From Lysinibacillus agricola (GTDB taxonomy: Bacteria > Bacillota > Bacilli > Bacillales_A > Planococcaceae): a stretch of DNA of 64,000 nucleotides. The DNA lies in assembly GCF_016638705.1 (NCBI RefSeq), contig NZ_CP067341.1, forward strand, positions 3,909,501-3,973,500, in the 5' to 3' direction. The translations under genes were made by a program, and so were the position numbers. The notes beneath the pieces were generated by a model. The model was not told where the DNA came from. It did not search any database and saw nothing but the letters and a program-made list of their open reading frames with translations. Positions within the stretch are counted from its first letter, which is position 1. The number at the start of each line of letters is the position of its first letter. Positions 37,422 to 46,813 of the stretch are shown here, piece by piece.

Positions 37422-37925
37422 TTATTCCTTACAGTTTTTAAATTCCAAAGTTTTCATTAATCTTTGAAAAAATTGATCTTTAGCTTCTCTATAATCATCC
37501 ATTGACTTATTTTCGTATTCTTTTTTTAGGCTATTATATTCTTCAAGATAATTTTTATTTTTCAATAGAACCTCTCTAAATTTCCAAAAGAAATCAAATT
37601 CGGATTCAATGACAGTTAACTGTACACCTAAAGGTGGATTACTGGTATCATCTTTAAATGCTCTAAATGTATCCGTTTTAATACTTTCATCATTTCCTTC
37701 GTATAAACTTGACAGTAATTCTTCAGCTTTTGAAAATTGCTCAGCACTAACACGTACCTGAATGTCTACATCACCTTTAGTAATACTATTTGGGATAGCT
37801 GTACTTCCAACATGCTGGACATCAGCAGCTGGCAATAATTTTTTAATTTTAGTTTTGTGAATTAGAAAAAATTGTTCATTTTTTGTAGTGAACAATTCGT
37901 TATCAAAAAAATTAACCTTTTCCAC
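37422..37925 (-). CDS. GrpB/UPF0157-family protein (nucleotidyltransferase fold)
   Basis: This is a cytoplasmic protein of the GrpB (UPF0157) family, which has a nucleotidyltransferase-like fold and unclear function. Seen: VQHVGSTAIPNSITKGDVDIQV, with the family's HVGST(S/A)xP motif and an Asp pair, and a late basic helix (YNSLKKEYENKSMDDYREAKDQFF). GTG start at 37923-37925 behind AAGGGGC. Length is 167 residues. It stands alone after a MITE. Confidence 0.85.
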   Translation of the reverse strand: MEKVNFFDNELFTTKNEQFFLIHKTKIKKLLPAADVQHVGSTAIPNSITKGDVDIQVRVSAEQFSKAEELLSSLYEGNDESIKTDTFRAFKDDTSNPPLGVQLTVIESEFDFFWKFREVLLKNKNYLEEYNSLKKEYENKSMDDYREAKDQFFQRLMKTLEFKNCKE

Positions 37926-38295
37926 ATTATCGCCCCTTCTTATTTTTGAAACTTTTCTATTTAAGGTTCGAATCCTGAATGTCTACTAAATACTTCATCT
38001 TTCGAAAAAATTTTTAATTGACGATATAATCCACACTCTTTTCCCTAATTATACCATTTATTTAACTATAGTTCTTGATGTATGGCTTCTTATCCATCTG
38101 TTTAGTTCTTTTCACATCACTTTCATCTCCTAAGAACTAGTATATGAAATTTTGCAGACTGTTTATATAAATTTTTCCTTATGCAACTTTTTTTCACACT
38201 AGTTATTTAATAGTAATGAGGAAAAAACGTTGCCATAGACCCACACAAAGTTTACTTGGTATCATAAATCTATATTTAATTGGAGGTGATTTAAG
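37926..38295. other. Intergenic gap without a visible gene
   Basis: No open frame with coding character is present. A GGTTCGAATCC motif at 37973-37983 resembles a tRNA T-loop but no other tRNA arms can be folded around it. The right part should hold the promoter of the cation efflux gene. Confidence 0.5.
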
Positions 38296-39165
38296 GTGAA
38301 TTCATCAAAGATTGCATTTTTATCTGTTATTAGTAATTCTACTGTTGTCACTTTAAAAATTATCGTTGGATTGTTCACTGGATCGGTAGCAATTTTATCT
38401 GAAGCAATCCATTCTTTTCTAGATTTACTCGCTTCTTTAATTGCCTTTTTCTCCGTACGAATCTCCGGTAAACCAGCTGATAAAGAGCATCCCTACGGAC
38501 ATGGCAAGATTGAAAATATTTCTGGGACAATTGAAACACTGTTAATTTTTGTTGCTGGGATTTGGATTATTTATGAATGTATTCATAAAATTATCACTCC
38601 TACCCCTATCAAACTCCCAATTCTAGGAATACTGGTCATGTTATTTGGCGCTTTAATTAATTTTGTTGTATCAAGGATTGTTTATAGAACTGCAAAGAAT
38701 ACCAACTCTGTTGCCATGAAATCAAATGCACTCCATCTACTTACGGATGTCTATACATCATTAGGTGTTGCCTTGAGTTTATTGATTGTCCATTTAACCG
38801 GCTGGTATATTTTGGATCCGATCATCGGTATTATATTAGCATGTTATATTATGGTGGAAGCTTTCCAACTAATGAAAGAAGCATTTCCTCCATTATTGGA
38901 TGCACGATTATCAAAGGAAGAGGAACTACAAATTATTCAAATTATTGAATCCTTTGAAGATGAATACATTGAGTATCACGATTTTCGAACTAGACGTTCC
39001 GGCGCAGAAGAATATATCGATTTCCATTTAGTCGTAGCATCAAATAAAAGCATTGAAACCGTTCATGATTTATGTGATCGTATTGAAGAAAAAATTAATA
39101 GTATCTTTCATCAAGCCAATATTCTTATTCACTTAGAACCAGAGAATGAAAAAATAAATGAATGA
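38296..39165 (+). CDS. Cation diffusion facilitator (CDF) family metal efflux protein
   Basis: This is an inner-membrane proton-driven exporter of divalent metals (Zn, Mn, Co, Fe or Cd). Seen: six hydrophobic segments, SEAIHSFLDLLAS in helix 2 and HLLTDVYTSLGVAL in helix 5 (each with the metal-site residues), HPYGHGKIENI in the loop, and a cytoplasmic C-terminal domain (EEYIDFHLVVASNKSIETVHDLCDRIE). GTG start with TTGGAGGTGATT upstream. Length is 289 residues. The helix-2 motif is HSFLD, i.e. His and Asp are both present; the exact metal is not clear. Confidence 0.93.
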   Translation: MNSSKIAFLSVISNSTVVTLKIIVGLFTGSVAILSEAIHSFLDLLASLIAFFSVRISGKPADKEHPYGHGKIENISGTIETLLIFVAGIWIIYECIHKIITPTPIKLPILGILVMLFGALINFVVSRIVYRTAKNTNSVAMKSNALHLLTDVYTSLGVALSLLIVHLTGWYILDPIIGIILACYIMVEAFQLMKEAFPPLLDARLSKEEELQIIQIIESFEDEYIEYHDFRTRRSGAEEYIDFHLVVASNKSIETVHDLCDRIEEKINSIFHQANILIHLEPENEKINE

Positions 39166-39171
39166 TTTGCA

Positions 39172-39207
39172 AAATGACCAGGTCTTTATTATAGTACCTG
39201 GTCATTT
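39172..39207 (+). terminator. Terminator of the CDF gene
   Basis: AAATGACCAGGT ... ACCTGGTCATTT is a perfect 12-bp stem with a 12-base loop, followed by GTTT. It begins 7 bp after the stop codon. Confidence 0.85.
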
Positions 39208-39336
39208 GTTTATTCGCTGAATACACTTGATTTTTTCACGAAACAACATTTACATTTATTCTAAAATAAGGATATTATGGTATGTAGCAACTGCCATCAT
39301 ATGATTTTAATTTCCCATTATAAGGAGGAAAAATTT

Positions 39337-39744
39337 ATGCAATACAACATCTCACAAGAGCAAAATGATCGTAAAAAATCTTTAGTTAATAACAAGCTTT
39401 ACGAATACAATTTAAAACATTTTCCGAACGATTTAAGAGGCCGCTATCAAGAAATCAATCTCTTCCTGACAGATGAAAATGATCAAATCTGTGGTGGTAT
39501 ATTGGGGGAAATTTGTTGGAATTGGTTAGAGATACATACCCTTATGATTGATGAGGATATTCGCGGTTTAGGCTATGGATCGAAATTATTAGTAGAAATC
39601 GAACAAATTGCTTTACATAACAAATGCGATTTCATAAAAGTAGATACTTTAAGTTTTCAAGCATTAGATTTTTATCAAAATCACGGATATCAAGTCTACG
39701 GTACATTGGACAATGTCGGAAGGGATCATCAGCACCACTATTAA
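39337..39744 (+). CDS. GNAT-family N-acetyltransferase
   Basis: This is a cytoplasmic acetyltransferase. Seen: TLMIDEDIRGLGYGSKLLVEIEQIA (acetyl-CoA loop RGLGYGS) and ALDFYQNHGYQVYGTL. ATG at 39337 chosen for TAAGGAGGAAAAATTT just upstream; 20 additional upstream residues lack a ribosome site. Length is 135 residues. The protein ends at HQHHY followed by TAA and then in-frame KKNLS; related proteins usually end in YYLKK-like residues, so the last few residues may have been lost to a nonsense change. Substrate unknown. Confidence 0.85.
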   Translation: MQYNISQEQNDRKKSLVNNKLYEYNLKHFPNDLRGRYQEINLFLTDENDQICGGILGEICWNWLEIHTLMIDEDIRGLGYGSKLLVEIEQIALHNKCDFIKVDTLSFQALDFYQNHGYQVYGTLDNVGRDHQHHY

Positions 39745-39778
39745 AAAAAGAATCTTTCATAAAATTCCCCTTAACAAA

Positions 39779-39805
39779 AGATAGATAGGAACTTCCTATC
39801 TATCT
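39779..39805. terminator. Perfect 12-bp hairpin after the GNAT gene
   Basis: AGATAGATAGGA and TCCTATCTATCT pair perfectly with a tiny loop. It lies between convergent genes. The tail is A/T-rich but has no long T run. Confidence 0.6.
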
Positions 39806-39890
39806 AAATAATGTATTGTGCTTAATTCAATAATCATCTATATAAAGTATCAAAAAGTTGTAGTTGTAATCACTTGGTCTTCATTATGCT

Positions 39891-40406
39891 TCACAATTGC
39901 AACTTATTCTTTTGTAATGAATATATATCATGAATTTTATTAAAGATAAACGACTCCTTTTCCTTCATAAAACCATTTTTTTCAGCCACACGAATGGATG
40001 GTCCATTTTTAGAATCAATAATACTTATTAATTTTTCTTGTCCCAAATATGAAAATCCATATTCCACACAACCTTTAGCTGCTTCAGTTGCATATCCTTT
40101 AGACCAATATTTTTTATGAATATGGTAGCCCACTTCCACTTCAGTTTTTCCATCTACTATTTGTTTAACGAGGCCGCAATCTCCAATTAATTCTTTCGAC
40201 TCTTTTAAACAGACAGCCCATAAACCATAACCATCTTCTCGATATCTTTGTTTATTTTTCTCAATCCAATTTTTAGTTTGTTCTAAATTAAATGGTGCCG
40301 GATAATATTTCATTGTTTCAGCATCTGAAAAAATTGTGTAAAGGACAGAAATATCCTCATCATTAAATTCTCGTAATTCTAACCTTTCTGTTTCCATAAT
40401 TATCAT
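39891..40406 (-). CDS. RimJ/RimL-type GNAT acetyltransferase
   Basis: This is a cytoplasmic acetyltransferase of the ribosomal-protein-acetylase-like group, though such genes in Gram-positives usually have other substrates. Seen: METERLELREFNDEDI at the N terminus, VEVGYHIHKKYWSKGYATEAAKGCVEYGF (acetyl-CoA loop KGYATEA) and NGPSIRVAEKNGF. ATG at 40404-40406 behind AAGGAGGG. Length is 171 residues. Confidence 0.88.
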   Translation of the reverse strand: MIIMETERLELREFNDEDISVLYTIFSDAETMKYYPAPFNLEQTKNWIEKNKQRYREDGYGLWAVCLKESKELIGDCGLVKQIVDGKTEVEVGYHIHKKYWSKGYATEAAKGCVEYGFSYLGQEKLISIIDSKNGPSIRVAEKNGFMKEKESFIFNKIHDIYSLQKNKLQL

Positions 40407-40584
40407 TATAGTCCCTCCTTGTATGTGTTACTTGCAAATGAATGTAATTTCCTTTTAATTTAGATGTACAATTAGCCATATTTTCAAGATTTGTATACGA
40501 ATTAAGTAAAAAGGATGTAATTTCAAAAATCTATGCTAACATATAGGAGCTTAAATAAAAAAACACAGCCCTAAATTGCAATTA

Positions 40585-41963
40585 CAAGTTGAACACTTTT
40601 TTTAAAAAACACCCCAGAGGTTCCTTTGTCTTCTGTTTGTCGGTCGGCGTAGTCCGTTCAACCTGTGTTGGCTAGATCTGCAAGGCGGTTTCCCTTGTGG
40701 ATCTAGCCAGTACAGGTTAGGATCTGTAGCTGACTGATGAACAGGAGACTTTTCTGTTTGGAGGGAGGCTCAGGGGTGCGGGGTGTCCCCGCGGTCTTAA
40801 GAGACGAGTTTCTGAAGTTCCTCTTCAAACAGTTCATTTGGTGTCTTGTAGGCAAAGATTTTTCTTGGTAGGTTGTTCATTGCCCTCTCAATCATACGAA
40901 TTTGCGTCCGGCTATAATCCTCAATCGCATGTCCTTTAGGGATGAAACGACGGATGATTCCGTTGTGGTTTTCATTTGTTCCACGTTCCCACGAAGAGTA
41001 TGGATGAGTGAAATAGATATTTATCCTATCACCAAACATTTCTGACAACCTAGCGAATTCAGAACCATTATCTGCGGTGATTGATTTAAAGACCGCAGAT
41101 GTGTATTCACCGAATTCTTCGAGGACTGAAGAGAGTGCGTAGTTAACTGAGTCGGCATCTTTCCCGTCCATCTTTACGATGAATTCACGACGCGTTTTGC
41201 GTTCAATCAAAGTTAATAGTACATCATCTTCTTTATCCTTGCGCCCTACGACGGAGTCAATTTCAAAATGACCGAATTCTTCACGAGATTCAACGCTATC
41301 AGGACGTTCTTCAATACTTTTTACCGAGAACTGTCTTATTTGGGCGTTGCGTTTTCTTAACCTTTTTGGTATTTCGACGTACCTTTAAGAGAAGGTCACT
41401 GTTTCGAGTTTTCAGAAGACCCAGCTCGATATAATGATAAAGGGTCTTTGTTGAGATCATTTCATCCGGAGAAAACAACCCTTTGAGCTTCGCAAGACCA
41501 ACAATCGCATCTGGAGATAGGGTCCTTGTGCGATCAAGTAATAGTTCGTCAACAAATGCCAAGAATGCCTTCACACGCCCAAACTTCAACGGTTTACGAG
41601 AACGAGCCACATTTCGATCTGTTACAGCTTGACCTGTTTCAGCAAGATATTGCGTTGTGTAGATATGTTTTCCATTGATTTTTTTTACTTGAGTGGTCGT
41701 GCCACGAGCAAGTTCATTGTAGATTGTCCCGCGCGAAACCTTGAGTTTTCGCGCAAGTTCGCTCTTATTTGTAATTCCGGCATTCAAATAGCCTTGAAGT
41801 TCTCCACGTTGAAACTGTGTAAGGCGTGGTTTCTTATTCGTTATTTTTATGTTATTCTGTTCTAGCATCGTATTCGAAATCCCTTCTTATTGATTGGTGT
41901 AGGAACCTCAATAATACACGATTTCGCGTACGATGTTTTTATTTTTCTAAAGTGTTCAACTTG
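40585..41963 (-). mobile_element. IS30-family insertion sequence (defective)
   Basis: CAAGTTGAACACTTT (40585-40599) and its exact inverse (41949-41963) bound the element, and a frameshifted IS30-type transposase lies inside. The roughly 200 bp between the left end and the transposase stop is noncoding and includes a GCTAGATC ... GATCTAGC stem (40670-40706). No clear short target duplication is visible. AAAAAAACACAGC occurs just outside both ends (40557-40569, 41980-41992). Confidence 0.85.
40797..41868 (-). pseudogene. IS30-family transposase, frameshifted
   Basis: The first part (185 residues) has the N-terminal helix-turn-helix (LTQFQRGELQGYLNAG, NKSELARKLKVSRGTIYNEL). The second (from MIERKTRREFIVKM) has the DDE catalytic core with ITADNGSEFARL and YFTHPYSSWERGTNENHNGIIRRF, ending with the conserved NNLPRKIFAYKTPNELF. 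The join falls near 41330-41340: GGTAAAAAGT has five A where four would keep one frame (LGKSIEERPDSVES). Restored length is about 356 residues, normal for the family. The change may be natural or a homopolymer error. Confidence 0.85.
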
Positions 41964-42072
41964 ATTCTACTATTCGCCAAAAAAACACAGCTTAATATTT
42001 AGTATTTTCTTTAGTAGATACTTTGTATAAAATAGAACAATCAATAATATATAGTCGAGGTGTAAGATTTTT

Positions 42073-43107
42073 ATGTATTTTGGAATTATTCCGCTTATCC
42101 TATTTTTTATTTTTCTGTATTCTTACTTGAAAGATCCAAGGAAGATAATAAATGGTTTTTTATTTAATGCCTTTTTTTGTTCATTTCTTTTATTTTGTAC
42201 GATTGCTTCTTTAGCATCTGAAAATAGCGTTTTGAAACTTATAGCTAACATCCCACTTTTTTCTCTTTTCTTCATAATACCTTTTGGAATTGTAGCTTTA
42301 ATGCTCGGCTTATTTCTAAATGCAAGAATCTTAATAAAACGAGAAGGAAGACGCTTAGCAAACTCCTTAACTTTAATCGTAGCTATCATTATTCTATTAT
42401 TTATTGTCATGCCTATTATTAGTCCATCCAGTTTGTTCTCTACTATATTCCAACCTTTGTTCGGTGGCATATCGTTGATTATTTTTTATTTCTTGATTCA
42501 TTTATCAAACTTTTTAACTGCCTATTTTCTTTATCAGTTTAATAAACCGAAGTATAACCAAGATTTTATCATCGTGCTAGGCAGTGGTTTAATTAACGAT
42601 CAAGTACCACCACTTCTTGCAAGTAGAATTAAGAAAGCCATCGATTTTTATCATAAACAAGTAGCAGTGACCACACCACCAACAATTATTTTCTCTGGAG
42701 GACAAGGTCCCGATGAAAATCTGCCCGAAGCGGAAGCAATGCAAAAATACGCTGTTGAAAAAGGAATTCCTCTTGAGCATACTGTGCAAGAAAATCGTTC
42801 TGTAAACACCTATCAAAATATGTTATTTTCGAAACGAGTTATGGATACGTTAAAACCAGATGGTAAATACAACAGCATCTTTACAACAAATAATTTCCAT
42901 CTTTTCCGTGCTGGTCTATACGCTAGACAAGCTGGTCTAAATAGCCAAGGTATCGGCTCTAAAACAGCATTTTATTATTGGCCCAATGCAATGGTTCGTG
43001 AATATGTTGCAATTGTTGTAATGGGGCGAAAAAGACATATGAAAGTTGTTGGGACAGTTCTCGGAATTTCTCTATTCCTTTCTTTATTTTCCCTATTATT
43101 CTTTTAG
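42073..43107 (+). CDS. YdcF/SanA-like (DUF218) membrane protein
   Basis: This membrane protein of the ElyC/SanA/YdcF group has a soluble DUF218 domain. Seen: five hydrophobic segments in the first 165 residues, then DFIIVLGSGLINDQVPPLLASR, IFSGGQGPDENLPEAEAMQKYAV, ENRSVNTYQNMLFSKRVM, and TNNFHLFRAGLYARQAGL, with a final hydrophobic segment. Related proteins act in envelope biogenesis. GAGGTGTAAG precedes the ATG. Length is 344 residues. It lies immediately beside the IS30 element. Confidence 0.88.
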   Translation: MYFGIIPLILFFIFLYSYLKDPRKIINGFLFNAFFCSFLLFCTIASLASENSVLKLIANIPLFSLFFIIPFGIVALMLGLFLNARILIKREGRRLANSLTLIVAIIILLFIVMPIISPSSLFSTIFQPLFGGISLIIFYFLIHLSNFLTAYFLYQFNKPKYNQDFIIVLGSGLINDQVPPLLASRIKKAIDFYHKQVAVTTPPTIIFSGGQGPDENLPEAEAMQKYAVEKGIPLEHTVQENRSVNTYQNMLFSKRVMDTLKPDGKYNSIFTTNNFHLFRAGLYARQAGLNSQGIGSKTAFYYWPNAMVREYVAIVVMGRKRHMKVVGTVLGISLFLSLFSLLFF

Positions 43108-43129
43108 TTAACTATAAAAATTAATCAAC

Positions 43130-43167
43130 AAAAGGCTACTGAATCGTAATATTCTAGTACCCTTTTA
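43130..43167. terminator. Terminator between YdcF and zinc-ribbon genes
   Basis: AAAAGGCTACT ... AGTACCCTTTT pairs with one mismatch between convergent genes; both sides end in A/T runs. Confidence 0.65.
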
Positions 43168-43371
43168 TTAGTCGTTGACAGTAGGTATTTTTCCCCTGTA
43201 GCCACAAACTGGACATGCAATAATACGTTCGTTTATGACACCTGTTTTAAATGCGAATGCAAAACTTATTTTTGATAATTTAAAGCAGTTTCTACAAATC
43301 GGACATACAAAATAAGTTGTTTTCGTATAACTGCTGGCATATTTATAAATAAAAATAAAGGCTAGAATCAA
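43168..43371 (-). CDS. Small membrane protein with zinc ribbon
   Basis: No named family. Seen: a hydrophobic N terminus (MILAFIFIYKYASSY), then two CxxC knuckles (CPICRNCF and ACPVCGYRG) predicting one zinc site. No ATG or clear ribosome site is present; the only start is a TTG, and an upstream in-frame extension lacks starts too, so the N terminus may be damaged. Confidence 0.45.
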   Translation of the reverse strand: MILAFIFIYKYASSYTKTTYFVCPICRNCFKLSKISFAFAFKTGVINERIIACPVCGYRGKIPTVND

Positions 43372-43590
43372 AATGAGTAGTTTTTGGATAAGTCCAAAAT
43401 AACCAGTTAAATCATTAATTACTTACTTCTTGCCATTAAAATAATTTTATTACATATAATTTAAAAATAAACGATACTGCTACTTGTGTTCATATATTTT
43501 CTTTTTATTCATTTATAAATTTCTCATGAAACAGACATTGAAAAGAAGCTTAGTGGGATTTCACCAAATTTATTGATGGAGGGACAGTGA

Positions 43591-44115
43591 ATGCACCTAC
43601 AAAAAAAATCGTCTTGGTTTCTTGCATTATTAACTCTAGTAGCGGTTGTTTCAGTGTTTTATTTGATGGATTCTACAAAACAATCAAAAGAGGATATTAC
43701 CTTGTCTGTAGATACAGATCAAAAAGCAACAATACAGAGTGTGACAAAGGAAGTTTCTTCTCCAAGCCCTTTATTTGAAGAAACGCGCCTACAAGTAAGT
43801 AACGAGAGAAACCAACTTCGTCAAAAGTTAACGCAACAAATTACATCAGATCAGTATTTTGTTGAGGAAAAAAATAAGGCATCAATTGAAATGGATACTC
43901 TTAATAAAGAAGAATCTACAGAAACGATGCTTGAGATGCAAATTAAGGCACTAGGCTTTCCTGATGCTTTAGTACGAATAGAAGGAGAAGAAGTTTCTGT
44001 AACAGTGATGGCAAAGGAACTATCAAAATATCAAGCAAATGAAATTATCTATCTGGTAAAAAAAGAATGCGAGGATGCAAATGTGCAAGTTAAATTCGGC
44101 GCAAATAATTATTGA
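43591..44115 (+). CDS. SpoIIIAH-like protein (stray sporulation channel subunit paralogue)
   Basis: SpoIIIAH is the mother-cell partner of SpoIIQ in the feeding channel between mother cell and forespore. Seen: an N-terminal membrane anchor (SSWFLALLTLVAVVSVFYLM), a variable linker, then the family's ring-forming domain (LRQKLTQQITSDQYF, TEKQ-like TETMLEMQIKALGFPDALVRIEGEEVSVTVMAKELSK, split here as MLEMQIKALGFPDALVRIEG and VSVTVMAKELSK). Length is 174 residues against about 218 in B. subtilis. It is not in a spoIIIA operon, so it is a paralogue or a relocated gene. A GGAGGGACAGTGA site precedes the ATG. Confidence 0.8.
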   Translation: MHLQKKSSWFLALLTLVAVVSVFYLMDSTKQSKEDITLSVDTDQKATIQSVTKEVSSPSPLFEETRLQVSNERNQLRQKLTQQITSDQYFVEEKNKASIEMDTLNKEESTETMLEMQIKALGFPDALVRIEGEEVSVTVMAKELSKYQANEIIYLVKKECEDANVQVKFGANNY

Positions 44116-44305
44116 AAAATAGAGAAAAAGGGTTTTCATTTTACAAAAAACAGCGTCAATGAGGATTATTCAATAGTAATAATACCGATAAACCTCCAAC
44201 GTGGAAATAACATCCATATATGTCACAAAAAGAAATTCTTGCTATCTCTGCACATAAAACCTCTTTTATTTGTTTTTCCCGGTCTGAAATTCCCCCATTT
44301 AAATG

Positions 44306-45037
44306 CTACAAATTAAAAAAAAACAAAATATCTTTTACTATTTCTTCTTGATCTTTCCCTAATGTCATTAAATGCTTAGATTCTTTATAACCTTTAATCT
44401 TTTTTACATATGAATTGACATTATTATATACAACATTAGCGCTATGTGAGTACAATTCATCATCTTGTTCACCATAGAGAATTGCAATTGGAACTGATAT
44501 TTTGTCAAGATTTTGAATGGTAGACTTAATGAATTGTTGAAATACAATTAATGAATCTAAAGACATTTGATTAAATATATCAATTTCTTGAGAAATTTGA
44601 AATGTTGACTTCCCCTCTACTTTTTTGTAATTGTATGCATAATTTATTATTCTTCTTTTGAGTCGTTCTGGCTCCCTATCAATCGGTACTGATAATACAA
44701 TCGCTCGCTCTATTCTTTCCAACTCTGCAAGTTTCAATGTAAAAATGCCACCTATAGACAAACCTATGACAGAAATTTTTTGGAATCCCTCGCTAATTAA
44801 AAATTGATATGAGTTAACTACATCTTGCCACCAGTCATTTACGTTATATTGTAGTAACTGTTCCGGAGCACATCCATGACCTCGGTAAAGTGGTGCATAG
44901 CATGTGTAACCTTTTTTATGTATATCAATTGCAACCTTCTTCATATCTCTAGTATGGCTTGTAAACGAATGTAAAAGTAATACAGCATGATTATTACCTT
45001 TTAGGTAAATTTCTTTAGCAGGAAGTATCTTTATCAC
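44306..45037 (-). CDS. Alpha/beta hydrolase, carboxylesterase-like (Est30 type)
   Basis: This is a cytoplasmic serine hydrolase of the bacterial carboxylesterase group. Seen: AVLLLHSFTSHTRDM (oxyanion loop region), APLYRGHGCAPEQL, the nucleophile elbow GLSIGG, YGEQDDELYSH with the catalytic Asp, and SKHLMTLGKDQ with the catalytic His. The GTG at 45035-45037 is preferred because AAAGG lies ten bases upstream; an earlier GTG adds seven residues. Length is 243 residues, near that of Est30. The family substrate is short-chain esters. Confidence 0.85.
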   Translation of the reverse strand: MIKILPAKEIYLKGNNHAVLLLHSFTSHTRDMKKVAIDIHKKGYTCYAPLYRGHGCAPEQLLQYNVNDWWQDVVNSYQFLISEGFQKISVIGLSIGGIFTLKLAELERIERAIVLSVPIDREPERLKRRIINYAYNYKKVEGKSTFQISQEIDIFNQMSLDSLIVFQQFIKSTIQNLDKISVPIAILYGEQDDELYSHSANVVYNNVNSYVKKIKGYKESKHLMTLGKDQEEIVKDILFFFNL

Positions 45038-45139
45038 AAAACCAAAACCTTTCTTCACAAATACTAATTCTTAGTATAAAGATACTTTACCAAAGTTGCC
45101 AATTATCTAAATTACCCCATCTATTATTTATAGATTGTG

Positions 45140-45318
45140 GAAGACCATCATTTCAATTATCACTCTTTACGACATACTCATGCGCCTATGTTAATCGAAA
45201 GTGGTCAATCAATTAAAGCTGTCCAAATAAGAATAGGACACAGCAGGTATCAATAAAGACCTCTATGTCCTGGTGGCATGAAGGTGGCAGAAAAATTAGC
45301 ATTAATATCACCCATCAC
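45140..45318 (+). pseudogene. C-terminal remnant of a tyrosine-recombinase integrase
   Basis: The frame reads YHSLRHTHAPMLIESGQSIKAVQIRIGHS, the HxLRH(T) and (L)GHS active-site boxes of a phage-type integrase (shown trimmed: HSLRHTHAPMLIESG and IKAVQIRIGHS). The Tyr box is lost. A later frame gives MKVAEKLALISP, the usual integrase tail. Only about 60 residues survive. It lies 1.2 kb from a copy of the lepA 3' end, consistent with a former element inserted at lepA. Confidence 0.85.
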
Positions 45319-45513
45319 GGAGTGGTTTTTTAGTTTTTCATTAGTTTAATTAATATTTTTTATTCATTTACCTATGTTTTTACTTATACATTTACTACAC
45401 AATAATTGGTAATGAACATCCTGAAACCAAAGAATAAAAAGATTTTATTTGTCTAAAATAGAGTAAATGCTCTTATTAATATAGGAGCCAAACGACAAAA
45501 AAAGGGTGTGTAT

Positions 45514-46353
45514 ATGAAAAAGAAAATAATTATTTTAGTTATTATTTACTTTGTATCGTGTTGGAAACCTTACTCCATCAATGCATATAACCATGAGAAA
45601 ATCCCAATACTAATGTACCACCATCTAGAAAAAAATGTGAATAACAATGTAGTCATTTCGCCAGAAAATTTCGAAAGTCAAATTAAATCACTTAAAGCGA
45701 ACGGCTACAATACTATTACCATCCAACAATTATATGATTACTTAAACGGTAATATAAAGTTACCCAAAAAACCAGTACTAATAACCTTTGATGATGGGTA
45801 TTTAAGCAATTATGAAATGGCATATCCAATTTTAAAAAAATACAATATGCATGCTGAAATCTTTGTAATCACTAGCCGTATCCTAGAAAAAAATGAAAAA
45901 AACACCCATTCCAATGAAATTCCAAAGATGAATTGGAATCAATTAAGAGAGATGAAAGATTATATTACTATCCAAAGCCATAGTTGGGATTCGCATTATA
46001 AATTAACCTCAGGTAATGATAAACAATATAGTGCTTTATATGGTCCTAGTTACATTAATGGAAAACTAGAGAAACAAGAAGAGTTTGAAGAAAGGGTTAA
46101 AAACGACTTTATTCGTTCCAGAAAAATAATCAAAGAAAAGTTAGGATACGAACCTATTGCTATAAGTTACCCCTTTGGCAGTAAATCCGAAGCTACATTA
46201 AAATTAGCAAAAGCTGCTGGGTTTAAGTTGGGGTTTGTCATTAAAAATAAGAACGCTACTTTGGGCGATAATCAGTATGCTTTAAGCCGAATAACTGTAA
46301 ACGGTAATGACACTGGCACAGAATTAATAAATAAACTAATCAGTGATGATTAA
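45514..46353 (+). CDS. Secreted polysaccharide deacetylase (NodB domain)
   Basis: This is an exported carbohydrate esterase family 4 enzyme, probably acting on wall polymer or peptidoglycan. Seen: an N-terminal signal sequence (KKKIIILVIIYFVSCW), PILMYHHLEKN, the catalytic LITFDDGYLSN (both Asp present), IQSHSWDSH with the two metal His, and AISYPFGSKSEATL. ATG at 45514 behind AAAGGG; a GTG six bases earlier is less well placed. Length is 279 residues. It is intact, unlike the deacetylase pseudogene at 24869. Confidence 0.92.
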   Translation: MKKKIIILVIIYFVSCWKPYSINAYNHEKIPILMYHHLEKNVNNNVVISPENFESQIKSLKANGYNTITIQQLYDYLNGNIKLPKKPVLITFDDGYLSNYEMAYPILKKYNMHAEIFVITSRILEKNEKNTHSNEIPKMNWNQLREMKDYITIQSHSWDSHYKLTSGNDKQYSALYGPSYINGKLEKQEEFEERVKNDFIRSRKIIKEKLGYEPIAISYPFGSKSEATLKLAKAAGFKLGFVIKNKNATLGDNQYALSRITVNGNDTGTELINKLISDD

Positions 46354-46813
46354 AAACCAATTTTTGATAGCCATTTTCATTCTCTCCCTAAAGCCCAGAT
46401 ACTCAATTAATTTTGAGCCTGGGCTTGAACAGAGATGTTGCTGATATTTTTGATTCCATTGCAAAAGATTTATAAATTGCTGGCACAATTTAAAAACAGT
46501 GGCATAAACGTTGTTATATCAACGTTACTTCTTATCGTCCATCTTCAGAACAGCCATGAATGCTTCCTATAGAAATGCTATATTCAGGTGTATCTATTTG
46601 TATTTATGTATAGCCGTTAAACCTTTGATATATAAGGGTTTGTCGGTTATTTTTTTTATTTAATTTCATTCAGGGACATTTTGATTTTATCGAGCTTTAT
46701 TTTCTACATATGGTGGGGATTTGATAGAGGAAAAAAATTTAGACCACCCATCACGGAGTAGTCTTTATATGGATTATTTTACCGAAATTCTCATTAGACT
46801 AAGAATGGATGAT
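46354..46813. other. Relict attachment region with duplicated lepA 3' sequence
   Basis: No gene. TGGCACA and GTGGCATAAACGTTG with a TATATCAACGTT inverted partner (46480-46527) resemble the arm and core-flank sites found next to phage-type integrase genes. Then comes a 23-bp exact copy of the lepA end (46538-46560), and a hairpin GACCACCCATCACGGAGTAG at 46743-46762 near a TGGTGGGG motif. The whole looks like a decayed attL/attR junction. Confidence 0.6.
46538..46560. other. Putative attachment core, copy distal to lepA
   Basis: 23 bp (starting TCCATCTTCAGAACAG) are identical to 47285-47307 inside the lepA 3' end. Similarity extends outward with scattered mismatches (GCTTC follows both after one base). 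Confidence 0.7.

Noticed and set aside
37973..37983. GGTTCGAATCC, a tRNA T-loop motif
   Set aside because: The stem around it is only 3-4 bp and no acceptor, anticodon or D arm can be folded from the flanks, so it is not a tRNA gene. A tRNA-derived attachment site is possible but unsupported.
41311..41868. Programmed frameshifting of the IS30 transposase at GGTAAAAAGT
   Set aside because: The slippery sequence is not the A AAA AAG heptamer and IS30 transposases are normally single-frame; a natural or sequencing indel is simpler.
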